Below are positions 1 to 9,000 of a stretch of 64,000 bases of DNA, piece by piece. The notes under the pieces were generated by a model that was given only the letters and a program-made list of their open reading frames with translations, made no database searches and was not told the origin of the DNA. Source of the DNA: Defluviicoccus sp046348835. Lineage in GTDB: Bacteria; Pseudomonadota; Alphaproteobacteria; Rhodospirillales; Defluviicoccaceae. The stretch is taken from assembly GCA_046348835.1 (NCBI GenBank), contig JAXMDM010000002.1, positions 1-64,000 on the forward strand. The letters are read 5' to 3'. The translations under genes and the position numbers were made by a program. Numbering within the stretch: the stretch's first letter is position 1; each line of letters opens with the position of its first letter.

Positions 1-414
1 CTTTATGATCAATCCGTCAGGCTGAGCATCCAGCCATGCCATGTAGACGATATCGTCATCGAGCCAAGCTCGCGCAAAGCTTCGAGGTTGACGCTCGCGG
101 GTCAGCGGTGCCGATTGGAGCATAGCCTTGGACGGAGCGGGCTCGTCATTGACCGGCACGAAATGTGTGACCACCGCCCGATGCACGGCCTCTGATGCGA
201 CAATCCACGGGGCGGCTGGCTCGCCATCCTTCTCCAGAGATTGCAGCCAACACAGCGCCCCTCGTTCCCCAGGATCGGCGCCGGTCTGGAAATGTGCGGC
301 CGCCAGCGCCATGAACACCCGTCCCGGATGAGGCGGCCATTCAGCTTCGCGGTCATCAGGCGCGGTCCTGGCAGCAACGAAACCGTTGAGATAGCGGATG
401 CCGAACGCGAGCAT
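1..414 (-). CDS. csb2: Csb2 (GSU0054 family), type I-G Cas5/Cas6-like subunit, partial
   Basis: The first 138 residues of Csb2 are present; the gene continues past position 1. My translation starts MLAFGIRYLNG and carries the family signature EWPPHPGRVFMALAAA at about residues 25-40, then FVPVNDE near residue 86 and a RERQPRSF segment. These match the N-terminal half of the GSU0054 family, which joins Cas5-like and Cas6-like functions in type I-G (I-U) Cascade: holding the crRNA 5' handle and processing pre-crRNA. The ATG lies 5 nt beyond the csb1 stop, so the two genes are co-transcribed leftward. cas3 and csx17 (the large subunit) should lie further left, outside the window. Assignment to the family is secure; the enzymatic half is not visible. 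Confidence 0.85.
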   Translation of the reverse strand, partial: MLAFGIRYLNGFVAARTAPDDREAEWPPHPGRVFMALAAAHFQTGADPGERGALCWLQSLEKDGEPAAPWIVASEAVHRAVVTHFVPVNDEPAPSKAMLQSAPLTRERQPRSFARAWLDDDIVYMAWLDAQPDGLIIK

Positions 415-419
415 GGCGC

Positions 420-1733
420 TCAACCCGCGTCCGGACCTTCCTTCACCGCCTCAAGTTGGCTGAGCCGCACCAACTTCAGAAGTTGCGGCGACGGCTTGAG
501 GGTAATCGGCGCGCTTTCCCACGGGAGCTTGGTCTCGCCAGCGGCTTTGATAGCAGCGTTGAGTAGTGCGACTGCCTCGTCGCCAGTGAGGGAAAACCTT
601 TGCGGCGTCTCGCCCGGCCGGGCGAGCAATTCCCACTCCATCGGCCCGTCCGGCCATAACAGACAGCGAGAGCGAAGGCCCATTCCCGGCTCGAAGGCAA
701 GCGTAGCTGCACAGAGGCCCAGCGCGGCCAGCACCGTACGGGCGGCCCCATCTCGTTCCTTGGCTTCCTTAGCTGCCTTCTTTCTGGCTTCTTCGTCCAG
801 CCCGGCGTCCGAGTTCCCCTTGATCGGGAAGCGGAGCCGGCGCAGGCAGATCAGCGACAGCGTCGTCGTCTGCTCGGCAAATTCGATGGTGACACCCGAG
901 TAAAGATTATTCTCCGTTTTTTCCTTACGATCTTTGGGAAATGGAACACTGCTATGATTAACCTCGGAGGGAGAGACGGCACCCTTAACTTCCTTCGCGT
1001 TCGGATCGGCTACTGAATAGGATTTATCGGCCACCTTGAGAACTTTGACCGCCGCACGAATTTCCAATGGATCGCGCCGGACACCCCGCAATAAACCGCC
1101 CACCTCCGCGCCAATCCCGACGACCTCGGATACGATGGCGCGCTCGAACTTCGGCCCAAGACCGCCCTTCGGTCCGGTTGAGTCCCACATCCCGAACACG
1201 AGTGCGGTCGGGCAAAGCGCAAAGAGCGATGTTGCGTTGACAGGACTGGCGGTGTTGAGGGCTTTTCCCTTTTCGGACTTTCGAAAATCGATGCCGTCGA
1301 TCTGGCTGTCGCGCAGGATCACGTCGGCGAGGCGATGCGGAACCTGAAGGCTGCTCACCTTGCCGACAGCATCGAGCAACCGGCCGTTCTTTTCATCATC
1401 CCCAATATTTCTCGTCGGCCCGTACTCCGTGAAATCGACTTCAAGCACGGGGATTTCTATTTTGCCCTCGTCGAGGGCCTCCTGGAGCGCTAGTTCCATG
1501 CGGTTGGCCTGACTTTGGACGCTGTCGAGAAGTACGCAGGTCGCAGGTTCGGGCCGCCCCGGCACGTGCCGCGGCTCCACCGCATAGACGGCTCCGGCGA
1601 AAGTCGGCGGGAAGGCCTTGTCCCCTTCGCCTCCCGCCGGCTGGAAACGTCTGCGACAGCGCAAGGCGGCAGCGCTTCCCCTGACAGCACTTTGAAGTGT
1701 TGCGATGTCAAGCTGCATGCGTCTCCCCTCCAT
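420..1733 (-). CDS. csb1: Csb1 (GSU0053 family), type I-G Cas7 backbone subunit
   Basis: A 437-residue protein matching the Csb1/GSU0053 Cas7 family, the backbone that coats crRNA in the type I-G interference complex. Family features include VLLDSVQSQANRME at about 67-80, the DSQIDG segment near 143, ALVFGMWDSTG at about 178-188 and KFERAIVSEVVG shortly after. The C-terminal third has a charged EEARKKAAKEAKERDG helix. The length fits the family, and the frame is intact. The start is taken as the first Met; another Met at codon 6 (MQLDIATLQ) is also a plausible initiator. csb2 follows 5 nt downstream on the same strand. The gene is divergent from cas4-cas1, with about 700 bp between them. Confidence 0.88.
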   Translation of the reverse strand: MEGRRMQLDIATLQSAVRGSAAALRCRRRFQPAGGEGDKAFPPTFAGAVYAVEPRHVPGRPEPATCVLLDSVQSQANRMELALQEALDEGKIEIPVLEVDFTEYGPTRNIGDDEKNGRLLDAVGKVSSLQVPHRLADVILRDSQIDGIDFRKSEKGKALNTASPVNATSLFALCPTALVFGMWDSTGPKGGLGPKFERAIVSEVVGIGAEVGGLLRGVRRDPLEIRAAVKVLKVADKSYSVADPNAKEVKGAVSPSEVNHSSVPFPKDRKEKTENNLYSGVTIEFAEQTTTLSLICLRRLRFPIKGNSDAGLDEEARKKAAKEAKERDGAARTVLAALGLCAATLAFEPGMGLRSRCLLWPDGPMEWELLARPGETPQRFSLTGDEAVALLNAAIKAAGETKLPWESAPITLKPSPQLLKLVRLSQLEAVKEGPDAG

Positions 1734-1735
1734 GA

Positions 1736-2071
1736 GTGTGCCTACCTACGACCGCGCGCCGCGCGGCACCCGCAGCCCATGCGCGGGATCAATGCGGCTA
1801 CAGCAGGGTCGAGAAGATTGGTTCGGGTCAAACAGGTCCATTTGCCTGCCCCCACTCAGGCTGTGCACGATGCGAGCACGCATCGAAGTCCCCGCTTGGA
1901 GCCCTGCTTTACCATTACTGCGATCGCTGTCAAAGTGACCGGATTCACAAAGCACGACGCATCGTCCATGTGCAGCGCCGGGTTAGCAGTGCGCGCCAGG
2001 AGCCAAATCGCCATCACGCTGTGGGCAGATCGATCGAAGAAGGAATGTCGTTGGCGACGAAGCGATGGTAA
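1736..2071 (+). CDS. Small cysteine-rich ORF of unknown function (doubtful)
   Basis: I do not recognise this ORF. Its second half reads like a small metal-binding protein: a CPHSGCARCEH stretch is followed about 20 residues later by YHYCDRCQSDR and a basic helix rich in Arg. Two CxxC-type pairs could bind one zinc ion. The first 30 residues look like random GC-rich translation, so the true start, if any, would be internal; I see no clear ribosome-binding site. It lies in the divergent gap between csb1 and cas4-cas1. It may equally be chance coding potential. Confidence 0.2.
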   Translation: MCLPTTARRAAPAAHARDQCGYSRVEKIGSGQTGPFACPHSGCARCEHASKSPLGALLYHYCDRCQSDRIHKARRIVHVQRRVSSARQEPNRHHAVGRSIEEGMSLATKRW

Positions 2072-2435
2072 AGGCGGCGGCTGACGGGCCAAGTACCCTA
2101 CCGCTGGCAGGAGCGGAACTGAGCCGCGAACAGCCTTTCCTCTGCGGCGCCGTCGCCGGTCGCTAACGGTTGTATGGTGTTGGGTTGGAAGTCCACACGC
2201 CCCCCTCGTCCGGCGCCTGAAGCTGTTCCCTCGGGACACCTCCCCTTATGGATGCCCACACGGAACTTAATCAACTTCGATCGCCGCGGGGAATGTGATG
2301 GCGTTCATAGAAGCGGATTTTTTTATCGGCGGGTAGACCTTTGGTCGTCCTGTTCACAGACGGCACCCCGTCCCCCACTGACAATCTACCCTCCTACAGG
2401 GGTTGCGTTGGTGTGCTCAACCGGGGGGGAATACC
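2072..2435. other. Non-coding remainder of the csb1/cas4-cas1 intergenic gap
   Basis: No credible gene is visible here. The stretch should hold the promoter of the cas4-cas1-cas2-array transcript. It ends in a purine-rich GGGGGGGA run at 2423-2430 that can serve as the ribosome-binding site for the GTG at 2436. No repeat copy, tRNA or mobile element is seen. Confidence 0.4.
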
Positions 2436-3868
2436 GTGCCGGACATTCAGCCGGAGTTACCGCTGCCGGCGCCGCCGCTGCCGGCGGACCTGCCGCATCT
2501 GCCGGCGCGGATGGTTAACGAGTTCGCGTACTGGCCTATCTCGAATGGGTGCAGGGCGAGTGGGCCGAGTCCGCCGACACCACCGAGGGCCGGGTCAAGC
2601 ATCGCCGCACCGAGAAGCCCGGCGGCCGCCTTCCCGAACCCGAGCGGGTGCGGGTCGTTTTCGACCAAGATCTGCGCGCTCGTACCCGCGATGCTGTGCA
2701 TGGGCTGAGGCTGATCGCCGCCGGCCACCACATCCCGCCGCCGCTGGATGACAGCCCCAAGTGCCCGCGCTGCGCGCTGGTCGGCATCTGCCTGCCGGAC
2801 GAGGTCAATTACCTGACCCGCGGCGAGGTGAGCCCGCGGCCGCTCGCCGTCGGCCGCGACGACGCCCTGCCGCTCTACGTCCGGGCGCAGCGGGCGCGCA
2901 TCGGCAAGGAGGCTGAGACGCTGAAGATCGAGGTCGAGGACGAGCCGGCGACGACGGCCAGACTGATCGACGTCTCGCAGCTGGTCCTCGTCGGCAATGT
3001 CTCCATCACCACCCCGGCGCTGCATGAGCTGATGCGCCGCGACATCCCGGTGAGCTGGTATTCCTCCGGCGGCTGGTTTATCGGCCACACCGGCGGCACC
3101 GGCCACAGGAACGTCGAGCTGCGCACCGCCCAGTACCGCGCCAGCTTCGATCCGACGCAATGCCTGGCGCTCGCCCGCGGTCTGGTTGCGGCGAAGCTGA
3201 GGAACGGACGGACCCTGCTGCGGCGCAACTGGCGGGACGGCGATGCCCCGGCCGGCCTTCTCGACGATCTCAAGCGACAGGCGGAGCATGCGCTGCGCGT
3301 TGGCAATCTGGCGGCGCTGCTCGGCATCGAGGGCTCGGGCGGCGCCGTCTATTTCCGCCATCTGCCGGGCGTGCTGAAGCGCGGCGCCGACGAGCCGGCG
3401 TTCGACTTCGCGACCCGCAATCGGCGGCCGCCCACCGACCCGGTCAACGCGCTCCTTTCCTTCGCTTACGCGATGCTGACGCGGGCGTTCACGGTGACCC
3501 TGTCGGCGGTCGGCTTCGACCCTTACCGCGGCTTCTACCATCAGCCGCGTTACGGCCGGCCGGCGCTCGCCCTCGACCTGATGGAACCGTTCCGGCCGCT
3601 GATCGCCGATTCCGCCGTCATCCAGGCGGTCAACAATGGCGAGGTGCAGGCGAACGACTTCGTCAGCACCGGCCCGGCGGTGGCGCTGAAACCCGACGGA
3701 CGCAAGCGGTTCATCGCCGCCTTCGAGCGCCGATTGAGCCACGAGATCACCCATCCGCTGTTCGGCTACCGGGTGAGTTATCGCCGGCTGATCGAGGTGC
3801 AGGCGCGACTGCTGGGGCGCTGGCTCCTGGGGGAGATCCCGGAATACCCGCAGTTCGTCACCCGCTGA
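2436..3868 (+). pseudogene. cas4-cas1: cas4-cas1 fusion with a disrupted Cas4 half; Cas1 half intact
   Basis: Type I-G loci normally carry a Cas4-Cas1 fusion that selects PAM-bearing prespacers and integrates them. The reading frame opens at GTG 2436 (PDIQPELPLP, then MVNEFAY at 2511-2531), where the family continues YCPRLAYLEW. Here TAC-TG runs straight into GCCTATCTCGAATGG, which fits a 10-nt deletion between two CTG triplets; it removes the conserved Cys and shifts the frame. The frame resumes downstream, open from GTG 2549 to the stop at 3868. After RTEKPGGRLP the protein jumps to EPERVRVVFDQDL, so roughly 90 residues holding the RecB-like nuclease core are missing. The C-terminal cysteines remain (CPRC codons at 2762 and 2771, third Cys at 2789). 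The Cas1 half looks functional: Glu codon 3329 (LLGIEG), His codon 3539 (YHQPRYG) and the LDLMEPFRP acidic cluster at 3572. A shortened product could start at 2549. cas2 follows after 16 nt. Confidence 0.82.
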
Positions 3869-3884
3869 CGGGCGGAGGCGACGG

Positions 3885-4181
3885 ATGTTCGACGAGGAAC
3901 GCCTCTATATCGTCACCTACGACATCGCCGAGCCGAAGCGCTGGCGACGCGTTTTCAAGCTGATGAACGGCTACGGCGAATGGCTGCAGCTCTCGGTGTT
4001 CCAGTGCCGGCTGACGAGAAGGCGTAAGGTCGAGCTGCAGGCAGCGCTGGCCGAACGGATCAACCACAACGCCGACCACGTCCTGTTGCTGGATCTGGGC
4101 CATGCGGATAAGGTCGACGTGCGGGTGACCAGCCTCGGCAAGGATTTCGCCGCGGTCGAGCGGCAGCCGATGATCGTCTGA
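3885..4181 (+). CDS. cas2: Cas2, CRISPR adaptation endoribonuclease-fold subunit
   Basis: A 98-residue protein of normal Cas2 length. It begins with the ferredoxin-like first strand LYIVTYDIAEPKRWRRVFKL, in which the Asp of YDI is the conserved acidic residue. The SVFQCRLT segment of the second and third strands follows at about residues 37-44, and VLLLDLGHAD is near 66-75. Cas2 dimers bridge two Cas1 dimers in the spacer-integration complex. A GGAGGCGACGG sequence just before the ATG serves as ribosome-binding site, and the gene starts 16 nt after the cas4-cas1 stop, so the two are one operon. The array begins 224 bp downstream on the same strand. Confidence 0.93.
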   Translation: MFDEERLYIVTYDIAEPKRWRRVFKLMNGYGEWLQLSVFQCRLTRRRKVELQAALAERINHNADHVLLLDLGHADKVDVRVTSLGKDFAAVERQPMIV

Positions 4182-4405
4182 GGGCGTGGGCGTCCGGTGT
4201 TTTTTTGCCGTGCTGCCGCGAGCGCTCCCGTGGCGTCGAAATCCCGGGCAGCGCTCGCAAGGTGATAATGTATTGAATCGGCCTCGATCTTGGACATCGT
4301 GGAGAGAGAAGAGGCGCTCCGGACCGTATCTCCCGGCCAGCCGATCCGCCAGCGCTCGCGAAACCGCTCAATACACCCGCAAGATCAGCGGGTTCTGCGG
4401 CCGGC
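4182..4405 (+). promoter_or_regulatory. Presumed CRISPR leader
   Basis: This 224-bp non-coding stretch separates cas2 from the first repeat. It contains a T-run near 4199-4206 and a short AT-rich patch near 4262-4275 (GATAATGTATTGAAT). It is called the leader because the repeat at the far end of the array is the degenerate one and because cas2 lies on this side. No integration-factor site was recognised. Confidence 0.55.
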
Positions 4406-5462
4406 GTTTCCGCGGCAGTAATGCCGCGGCCTCATTGAAGCACCCACATCGTCGCCGCACTCGGAGATCATCGCGCATGTTTCCGCGGCAGTAATGCCGC
4501 GGCCTCATTGAAGCGTGTGATGTCCGCCAACATCCCGTCGCCAGTGAGCATGTTTCCGCGGCAGTAATGCCGCGGCCTCATTGAAGCGCCGGAAACTACG
4601 CCCTGCAGGTCCGCGGCGTGGTGTTTCCGCGGCAGTAATGCCGCGGCCTCATTGAAGCGCGGGGGTACGTCGTCTCGATGTCCCAGGCGCGCACCGTTTC
4701 CGCGGCAGTAATGCCGCGGCCTCATTGAAGCGGTTCCAGGCGGCTCGCCGCAGCGCCTTGAGCAGCTGGTTTCCGCGGCAGTAATGCCGCGGCCTCATTG
4801 AAGCGGAACGATGATCATCGTGAGCCCGATCGCTTCGAGCACGTTTCCGCGGCAGTAATGCCGCGGCCTCATTGAAGCCCATGCGACCGGCCGCTACCCC
4901 GATTGGTGGGACGGGGTTTCCGCGGCAGTAATGCCGCGGCCTCATTGAAGCCGCCGGAAGCTGCTGTGGCACGTCGGCCACCGCCCGCGTTTCCGCGGCA
5001 GTAATGCCGCGGCCTCATTGAAGCGCGCTGCCTCGCGCGATCCATTCCTAACACCGCTGAGTTTCCGCGGCAGTAATGCCGCGGCCTCATTGAAGCGCCC
5101 AGTACGCGCTCCCACACCAGACGTCGTCGTTGTTTCCGCGGCAGTAATGCCGCGGCCTCATTGAAGCGTCATCGGCAGAAATCCTCAGGTGATGATGACT
5201 TTAGGGTTTCCGCGGCAGTAATGCCGCGGCCTCATTGAAGCCACAACTCAACAAGTGAGACCCACTATGAAAATAACAGCGTTTCCGCGGCAGTAATGCC
5301 GCGGCCTCATTGAAGCTCCGTCAGACCATCGCGCCAAGGCGGCGATCCCGGCGTTTCCGCGGCAGTAATGCCGCGGCCTCATTGAAGCAGAGAGGCGGCG
5401 TCTACTCGCAGATTCCCGACATTGAGTTTCTGCGGCAGTAATGCCGCGGCGCTCATTGAAGC
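4406..5462 (+). CRISPR. Type I-G CRISPR array, 15 repeats and 14 spacers
   Basis: The repeat is 36 bp. It starts GTTT, has perfectly paired arms CCGCGGCA and TGCCGCGG around a GTAA loop, and ends ATTGAAGC, the expected 8-nt crRNA 5' handle. Repeats begin at 4406, 4479, 4552, 4623, 4696, 4769, 4843, 4916, 4989, 5061, 5132, 5206, 5281, 5353 and 5426. The first 14 appear identical. The last (5426-5462) has a C-to-T change in the first stem arm and one extra G after the second arm, which is typical of the leader-distal end. Spacers are 35-39 bp, mostly 37. Handle position, cas2 side and degenerate end all agree on transcription of the plus strand. I saw no duplicated spacer. Confidence 0.97.
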
Positions 5463-5586
5463 ACGAAGGGGGCGAGCGACGTTGGCGATGGGGGTTACGC
5501 CCAGAATCCCAATCGGGCTCCCCGTGGTTCACGTGATCCGAGGTCGGCGAGACGCGGCGTGACCCGTCCCGTCTCCCTCGACGATC

Positions 5587-5961
5587 CTAAACAGCGCCGC
5601 GCCAATAGGGCGGGATGCGGAAATGGGCGTGCAGTTCCTCTTCTTGCGTTTCGGCCGAAAGCCCGGCTTCTTCGCCCGGCGCGAAACGCGGCGCCTGGCG
5701 GAGTTCGTTTTCTGTGATGTCGGTCCGAAATCCGCCCGACTCCGGGTCATACGTCAGTTTTCCCCACGGAACCGTATAGGTCTCCTGGGTGAGATCGAGG
5801 AAGCCGCCGAACGACACCACGACGTAGCAGATCCGGCCGCTCTGCCGGTCGATGACGAAGCGCCTGATCGTCCCGATGGGCTTGTTATCGAGGGTGCAAA
5901 CGGCGGTTCCTTCGACCTGGTCGCTGTTGATGAACCGTTTCGAGGCGTCTGTCTCTGCCAT
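5587..5961 (-). CDS. PRC-barrel domain protein
   Basis: A 124-residue protein with one PRC-barrel fold. The first part, INSDQVEGTAVCTLDNKPIG at about residues 11-30, followed by IRRFVIDRQSGRICYVVVSFGG at about 32-53, is the standard PRC pattern of a beta-hairpin, a D..SGR turn and a Y-V-V-V strand. The PWGKLTYD segment then closes the barrel. PRC-barrel proteins occur in RNA processing, photosynthetic reaction centres and as stress-related stand-alone proteins; nothing here chooses between these. It has no membrane segment or signal peptide. It follows the TRAP permease gene by about 50 nt on the same strand but has no evident link to acid-sugar transport. It also bounds the CRISPR array on its right. 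Confidence 0.8.
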   Translation of the reverse strand: MAETDASKRFINSDQVEGTAVCTLDNKPIGTIRRFVIDRQSGRICYVVVSFGGFLDLTQETYTVPWGKLTYDPESGGFRTDITENELRQAPRFAPGEEAGLSAETQEEELHAHFRIPPYWRGAV

Positions 5962-6012
5962 GATGACTTTCCCGCCGCGCCGGAGACCACGTCGCTCGTC
6001 CCCGCGCCACCC

Positions 6013-7896
6013 TCACCTCAAGAAGCCAATGGAAATCCACGGCACCGCCGCCACCACGATCAGGCCGACGAGCAGGGCGAGCATATAGCCGACGATCGGC
6101 CGCATGCCCTGGTCGGGATTGATCCGGCTAATGGCGCAGGCCGCGTAGTAGCCGACCCCGAACGGCGGTGCGAACAGCCCCATGCCCATGGCAAGGACGA
6201 CTACCATGGAGTAGTGGACTTCATGCACGCCGATCTGGCGGGCGATCGGAAACAGCAGCGGCCCGAACAGGACGATGGCCGGAATGCCCTCCAAAACGCT
6301 GCCGAGAATGATGAAGGCGGCGATGGAGACGGCGAGGAAGCCGATGGCGCCGCCCGGAAGGTTGCCCATGATGTCGGCCAGGTTGTGCGAGAAGCCGGAC
6401 TGGGTGAGCGCCCAGGCCATGCCCGTCGCCGCTCCGATGATCAGCAGGATGGCGCCGGAGAGGGACGCCGTCTCGACGAGCATCGGCAACAGCCGCTTCC
6501 AATTGAACTGCCGGTAGATGAAAAGGCCGGCGATGATCGCATAAACGATGCCGATGGTGGAGACCTCGGTGGCCGTCGCCACCCCTTCGATCACCGCCGC
6601 GCGGATGATGAAGGGCAGGGCAATGGCCGGAATGGCGATCAGGAACAGGCGGCCGACCTCGCCCCAGCTGGCGCGACGGACGTGGGACAGGTCCTCATGC
6701 CGATAGCGGAGCCAGACGACGAAACAGAGGGCGGCCGCCAGCACGACGGCCGGCAACATGCCGCCGGTAAACAGGGCGGTGATGGAAACGCCGGTCACCG
6801 AGCCGATGGTGATGAGGACGATGCTGGGCGGAATGGTCTCGGTCTGGGCGCCTGTGGCGGCGAGCAGCGCCAGGAGATCGCCCGGTTTGGCACCGCGCTC
6901 CTTCATCTCGGGAAACAGCACCGGGGCGATGGCCGCCATGTCCGCCGCCTTCGAGCCGGAGATGCCCGAGACGAGATACATCCCGCCGATCAGCACGTAA
7001 GACAGGCCGCCGCGGACGTGGCCCAGCAGGCTGGCGAGGAACCCGACCATGGCGCGCGCCATGCCGGTCATTTCGATGAGCAGGCCGAGAAAGACGAACA
7101 GCGGCACCGCGAGGAGGATGAGGTGCGACATGCCCTCGTCCATGCGGCCGACGACGACCAGCATCGGCGTCGTCGTCGTCAACGCCAGATAACCGAAGGT
7201 GGCGAGGCCGAAGGAAAACGCGATCGGCACGCCGGCGAACACCGCCGCGGCGACGATGCCGACGAAGAAAATGACCAGGTTGGCATTGCCGAGGCCCTTC
7301 AGCAGGGGCTGCAGGGCGAGCAGGACCCCGATGCAGACGGCGATCAGCACCACCGCCGCCAGGGTCAGCCGCCAGTTGCCGAGGCGCAGCAGGCGGAGGA
7401 GGATGGTAAGGATCATCAACGCGGAGCCGATGGGCAGCGCCGCCGCCCGCCAGATGTTGGGGATCTCCAGCGCCGGTGTGGTGATATAGATTTCCTCGGC
7501 GGCGAACTCGTAGGCTGGCTCAAGGATCAGGATGAGGAAGGTCAGCGCCGCCACCAGCGCCAGCATATCGAGGAAGGCCTGCGTCCGGGACGAACCCATG
7601 GCGACGAACGCGGTCATCCGCATGTGCTCACCCCGCCGCAAGGCCACCACCGACCCCAGCATCGCCAACCACAGGAACAAGATGGAGGCGAGTTCGTCCG
7701 ACCAGATGATCGGGCTGTGGAAGACGTAGCGCCCGATCACCCCGGCGAGAAGCACCACGATCTCGGCGACGACCAGCAATGCCGCCGGAATCTCGACGAT
7801 ATACTGAAGGACGGTATCGATGGGCGTCGACCAGTGTCGAGCCCCGGGCCCGAGACCCTGCGCCACCTCCGCGGTGGCGATGCTCTCGATCTTCAT
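6013..7896 (-). CDS. dctQM: TRAP transporter fused permease DctQ-DctM
   Basis: A 627-residue inner-membrane protein joining both TRAP membrane subunits. Residues of about 30-170 form the four-helix DctQ small subunit, with the hallmark FHSPIIWSDELASILFLWLAMLGS. From about 195 onward comes the DctM large subunit, an ion-transporter-superfamily fold with a dozen hydrophobic segments, including GGLSYVLIGGMYLVSGISGSKAADMAAI split by short loops. Family members drive sodium-coupled uptake of organic acids delivered by a periplasmic DctP. The gene begins 5 nt after the dctP stop, so the two are co-translated. Context points to C4 acid sugars such as threonate or erythronate as substrates; that specificity is inferred, not seen in the permease itself. 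Confidence 0.92.
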   Translation of the reverse strand: MKIESIATAEVAQGLGPGARHWSTPIDTVLQYIVEIPAALLVVAEIVVLLAGVIGRYVFHSPIIWSDELASILFLWLAMLGSVVALRRGEHMRMTAFVAMGSSRTQAFLDMLALVAALTFLILILEPAYEFAAEEIYITTPALEIPNIWRAAALPIGSALMILTILLRLLRLGNWRLTLAAVVLIAVCIGVLLALQPLLKGLGNANLVIFFVGIVAAAVFAGVPIAFSFGLATFGYLALTTTTPMLVVVGRMDEGMSHLILLAVPLFVFLGLLIEMTGMARAMVGFLASLLGHVRGGLSYVLIGGMYLVSGISGSKAADMAAIAPVLFPEMKERGAKPGDLLALLAATGAQTETIPPSIVLITIGSVTGVSITALFTGGMLPAVVLAAALCFVVWLRYRHEDLSHVRRASWGEVGRLFLIAIPAIALPFIIRAAVIEGVATATEVSTIGIVYAIIAGLFIYRQFNWKRLLPMLVETASLSGAILLIIGAATGMAWALTQSGFSHNLADIMGNLPGGAIGFLAVSIAAFIILGSVLEGIPAIVLFGPLLFPIARQIGVHEVHYSMVVVLAMGMGLFAPPFGVGYYAACAISRINPDQGMRPIVGYMLALLVGLIVVAAVPWISIGFLR

Positions 7897-7901
7897 GACC
7901 T

Positions 7902-8939
7902 TCAGGCCAGCGGGCCGGTGTACTTTTCGAGCGTGGCCCAGGCCTCGTCGCCGAACTTGCCTTTCCAGTCTTTATAGTAGGTGGTCTTCCCCAGCGCCTC
8001 GCGAAACACCGGGCGGTCGACGTCGTTGAACACCAGCCCCTTCGCCGTCAGATCGGCGCGCAGCGAAATGCTCAGCTTGGCGATATCTTCCCGCTGTTCC
8101 AGCGCCGACTTGTCGACCTCGCTGACGACGATGGCGCGCAGGTCCTCGGGTATCCTCTCCCAGGAGCGGCGGTTGGCCAGGATCCAATACCCGTCCCAGG
8201 TGTGGCCGGTCATACTGCAGTACTTCTGAACCTCGTAGAGCCTGGTCGTGTAGATGATCGGCAGGGGATTTTCCTGCCCTTCGACGACCTTCGTCTGCAA
8301 CGCCGAATAGACTTCGTTGAAGTTGATCGGTGCCGGGCCGGCATCAAGGGCCTTGAACAGCGAGGTCAGGATCGGCGACGGCGGGACGCGGATCTTGAAG
8401 CCCTTGAGGTCGGCGGGCACGTTGATCGGCCGGGTGGACGAGGTGATCTGCCGGAAGCCGTTGTCGTAGAGCTTGAACGGGGCCTGGATGCCGACCTTGG
8501 TGATCTGCCCGCGGACGTAGCTGCCGACTTCCCCGTCCATCGCCTTCCACACCACGTCGTAGTCGGGAAAGGCGAAGCCGGTGTTGAGGATGCCGGCGGC
8601 GGCTACCAGGGTCGAGAGGATCGAGGACGAAAGATTGAAGAAGTCGACGCCGCCGCTGCGGACCTGCGAGAGCAGATCGGTGTCGGAGCCCAGCTGGTTG
8701 GCCGGGAACAGCTTGATGTCGACCCGACCGCCGGTGGCTTCCCGGATCCGGTTCAGGGCCTCCTGCTGACGGATGTTGATGGGGTGGGTCGGATCCTGAC
8801 CGGTGGCCCATTTGAACTCGAACTCTGCCGCAGAGGCCTTGCGGGTGGCGATACTGCAGAGGGGCAGAGCGACACTCGCCGCGAGCCCGGTGGCAAGAAG
8901 AGTTCGACGCGTAATCTGCCGCCCTCGATAGTCTTCCAT
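7902..8939 (-). CDS. dctP: TRAP transporter solute-binding protein DctP (copy 1)
   Basis: A 345-residue periplasmic binding protein. The N-terminus has a twin-arginine pattern (TRRTLLATGLAASVALPLC), so export is probably by Tat. Family features follow: FPANQLGSDTDLLSQVRSG near residues 79-97, an FAFPDYDVVW region near 125, IRVPPSP with the conserved Arg that binds carboxylates near 183, and VEGQENPLPII near 217. It captures a carboxylated substrate and hands it to DctQM, encoded immediately downstream. It sits 61 nt after ltnD in the catabolic operon, so four-carbon sugar acids are the likely ligands. A clear paralogue lies at 18720-19808 without its own permease. Confidence 0.92.
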   Translation of the reverse strand: MEDYRGRQITRRTLLATGLAASVALPLCSIATRKASAAEFEFKWATGQDPTHPINIRQQEALNRIREATGGRVDIKLFPANQLGSDTDLLSQVRSGGVDFFNLSSSILSTLVAAAGILNTGFAFPDYDVVWKAMDGEVGSYVRGQITKVGIQAPFKLYDNGFRQITSSTRPINVPADLKGFKIRVPPSPILTSLFKALDAGPAPINFNEVYSALQTKVVEGQENPLPIIYTTRLYEVQKYCSMTGHTWDGYWILANRRSWERIPEDLRAIVVSEVDKSALEQREDIAKLSISLRADLTAKGLVFNDVDRPVFREALGKTTYYKDWKGKFGDEAWATLEKYTGPLA

Positions 8940-9000
8940 GTCTCACTCCCTGCTACTTTTTTTCTGCTGCCTTGTACTGAAGACGGGCAGCAGTCGGCTT

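Noticed and set aside
578..592. Short match between a spacer (near 4540) and the csb1 gene
   Set aside because: The shared run GTCGCCAGTGAG is too short in GC-rich DNA to indicate self-targeting.
4468..5532. Several minus-strand open frames with repeated RPRHYCRGN-like peptides
   Set aside because: They are translations of the CRISPR repeats and spacers, not genes.
5623..7977. 784-codon plus-strand open frame over the TRAP permease
   Set aside because: It is antisense to the fused DctQM and dctP genes. Its translation is Asp/Gln/His/Arg-rich low-complexity sequence typical of a GC-rich shadow frame.
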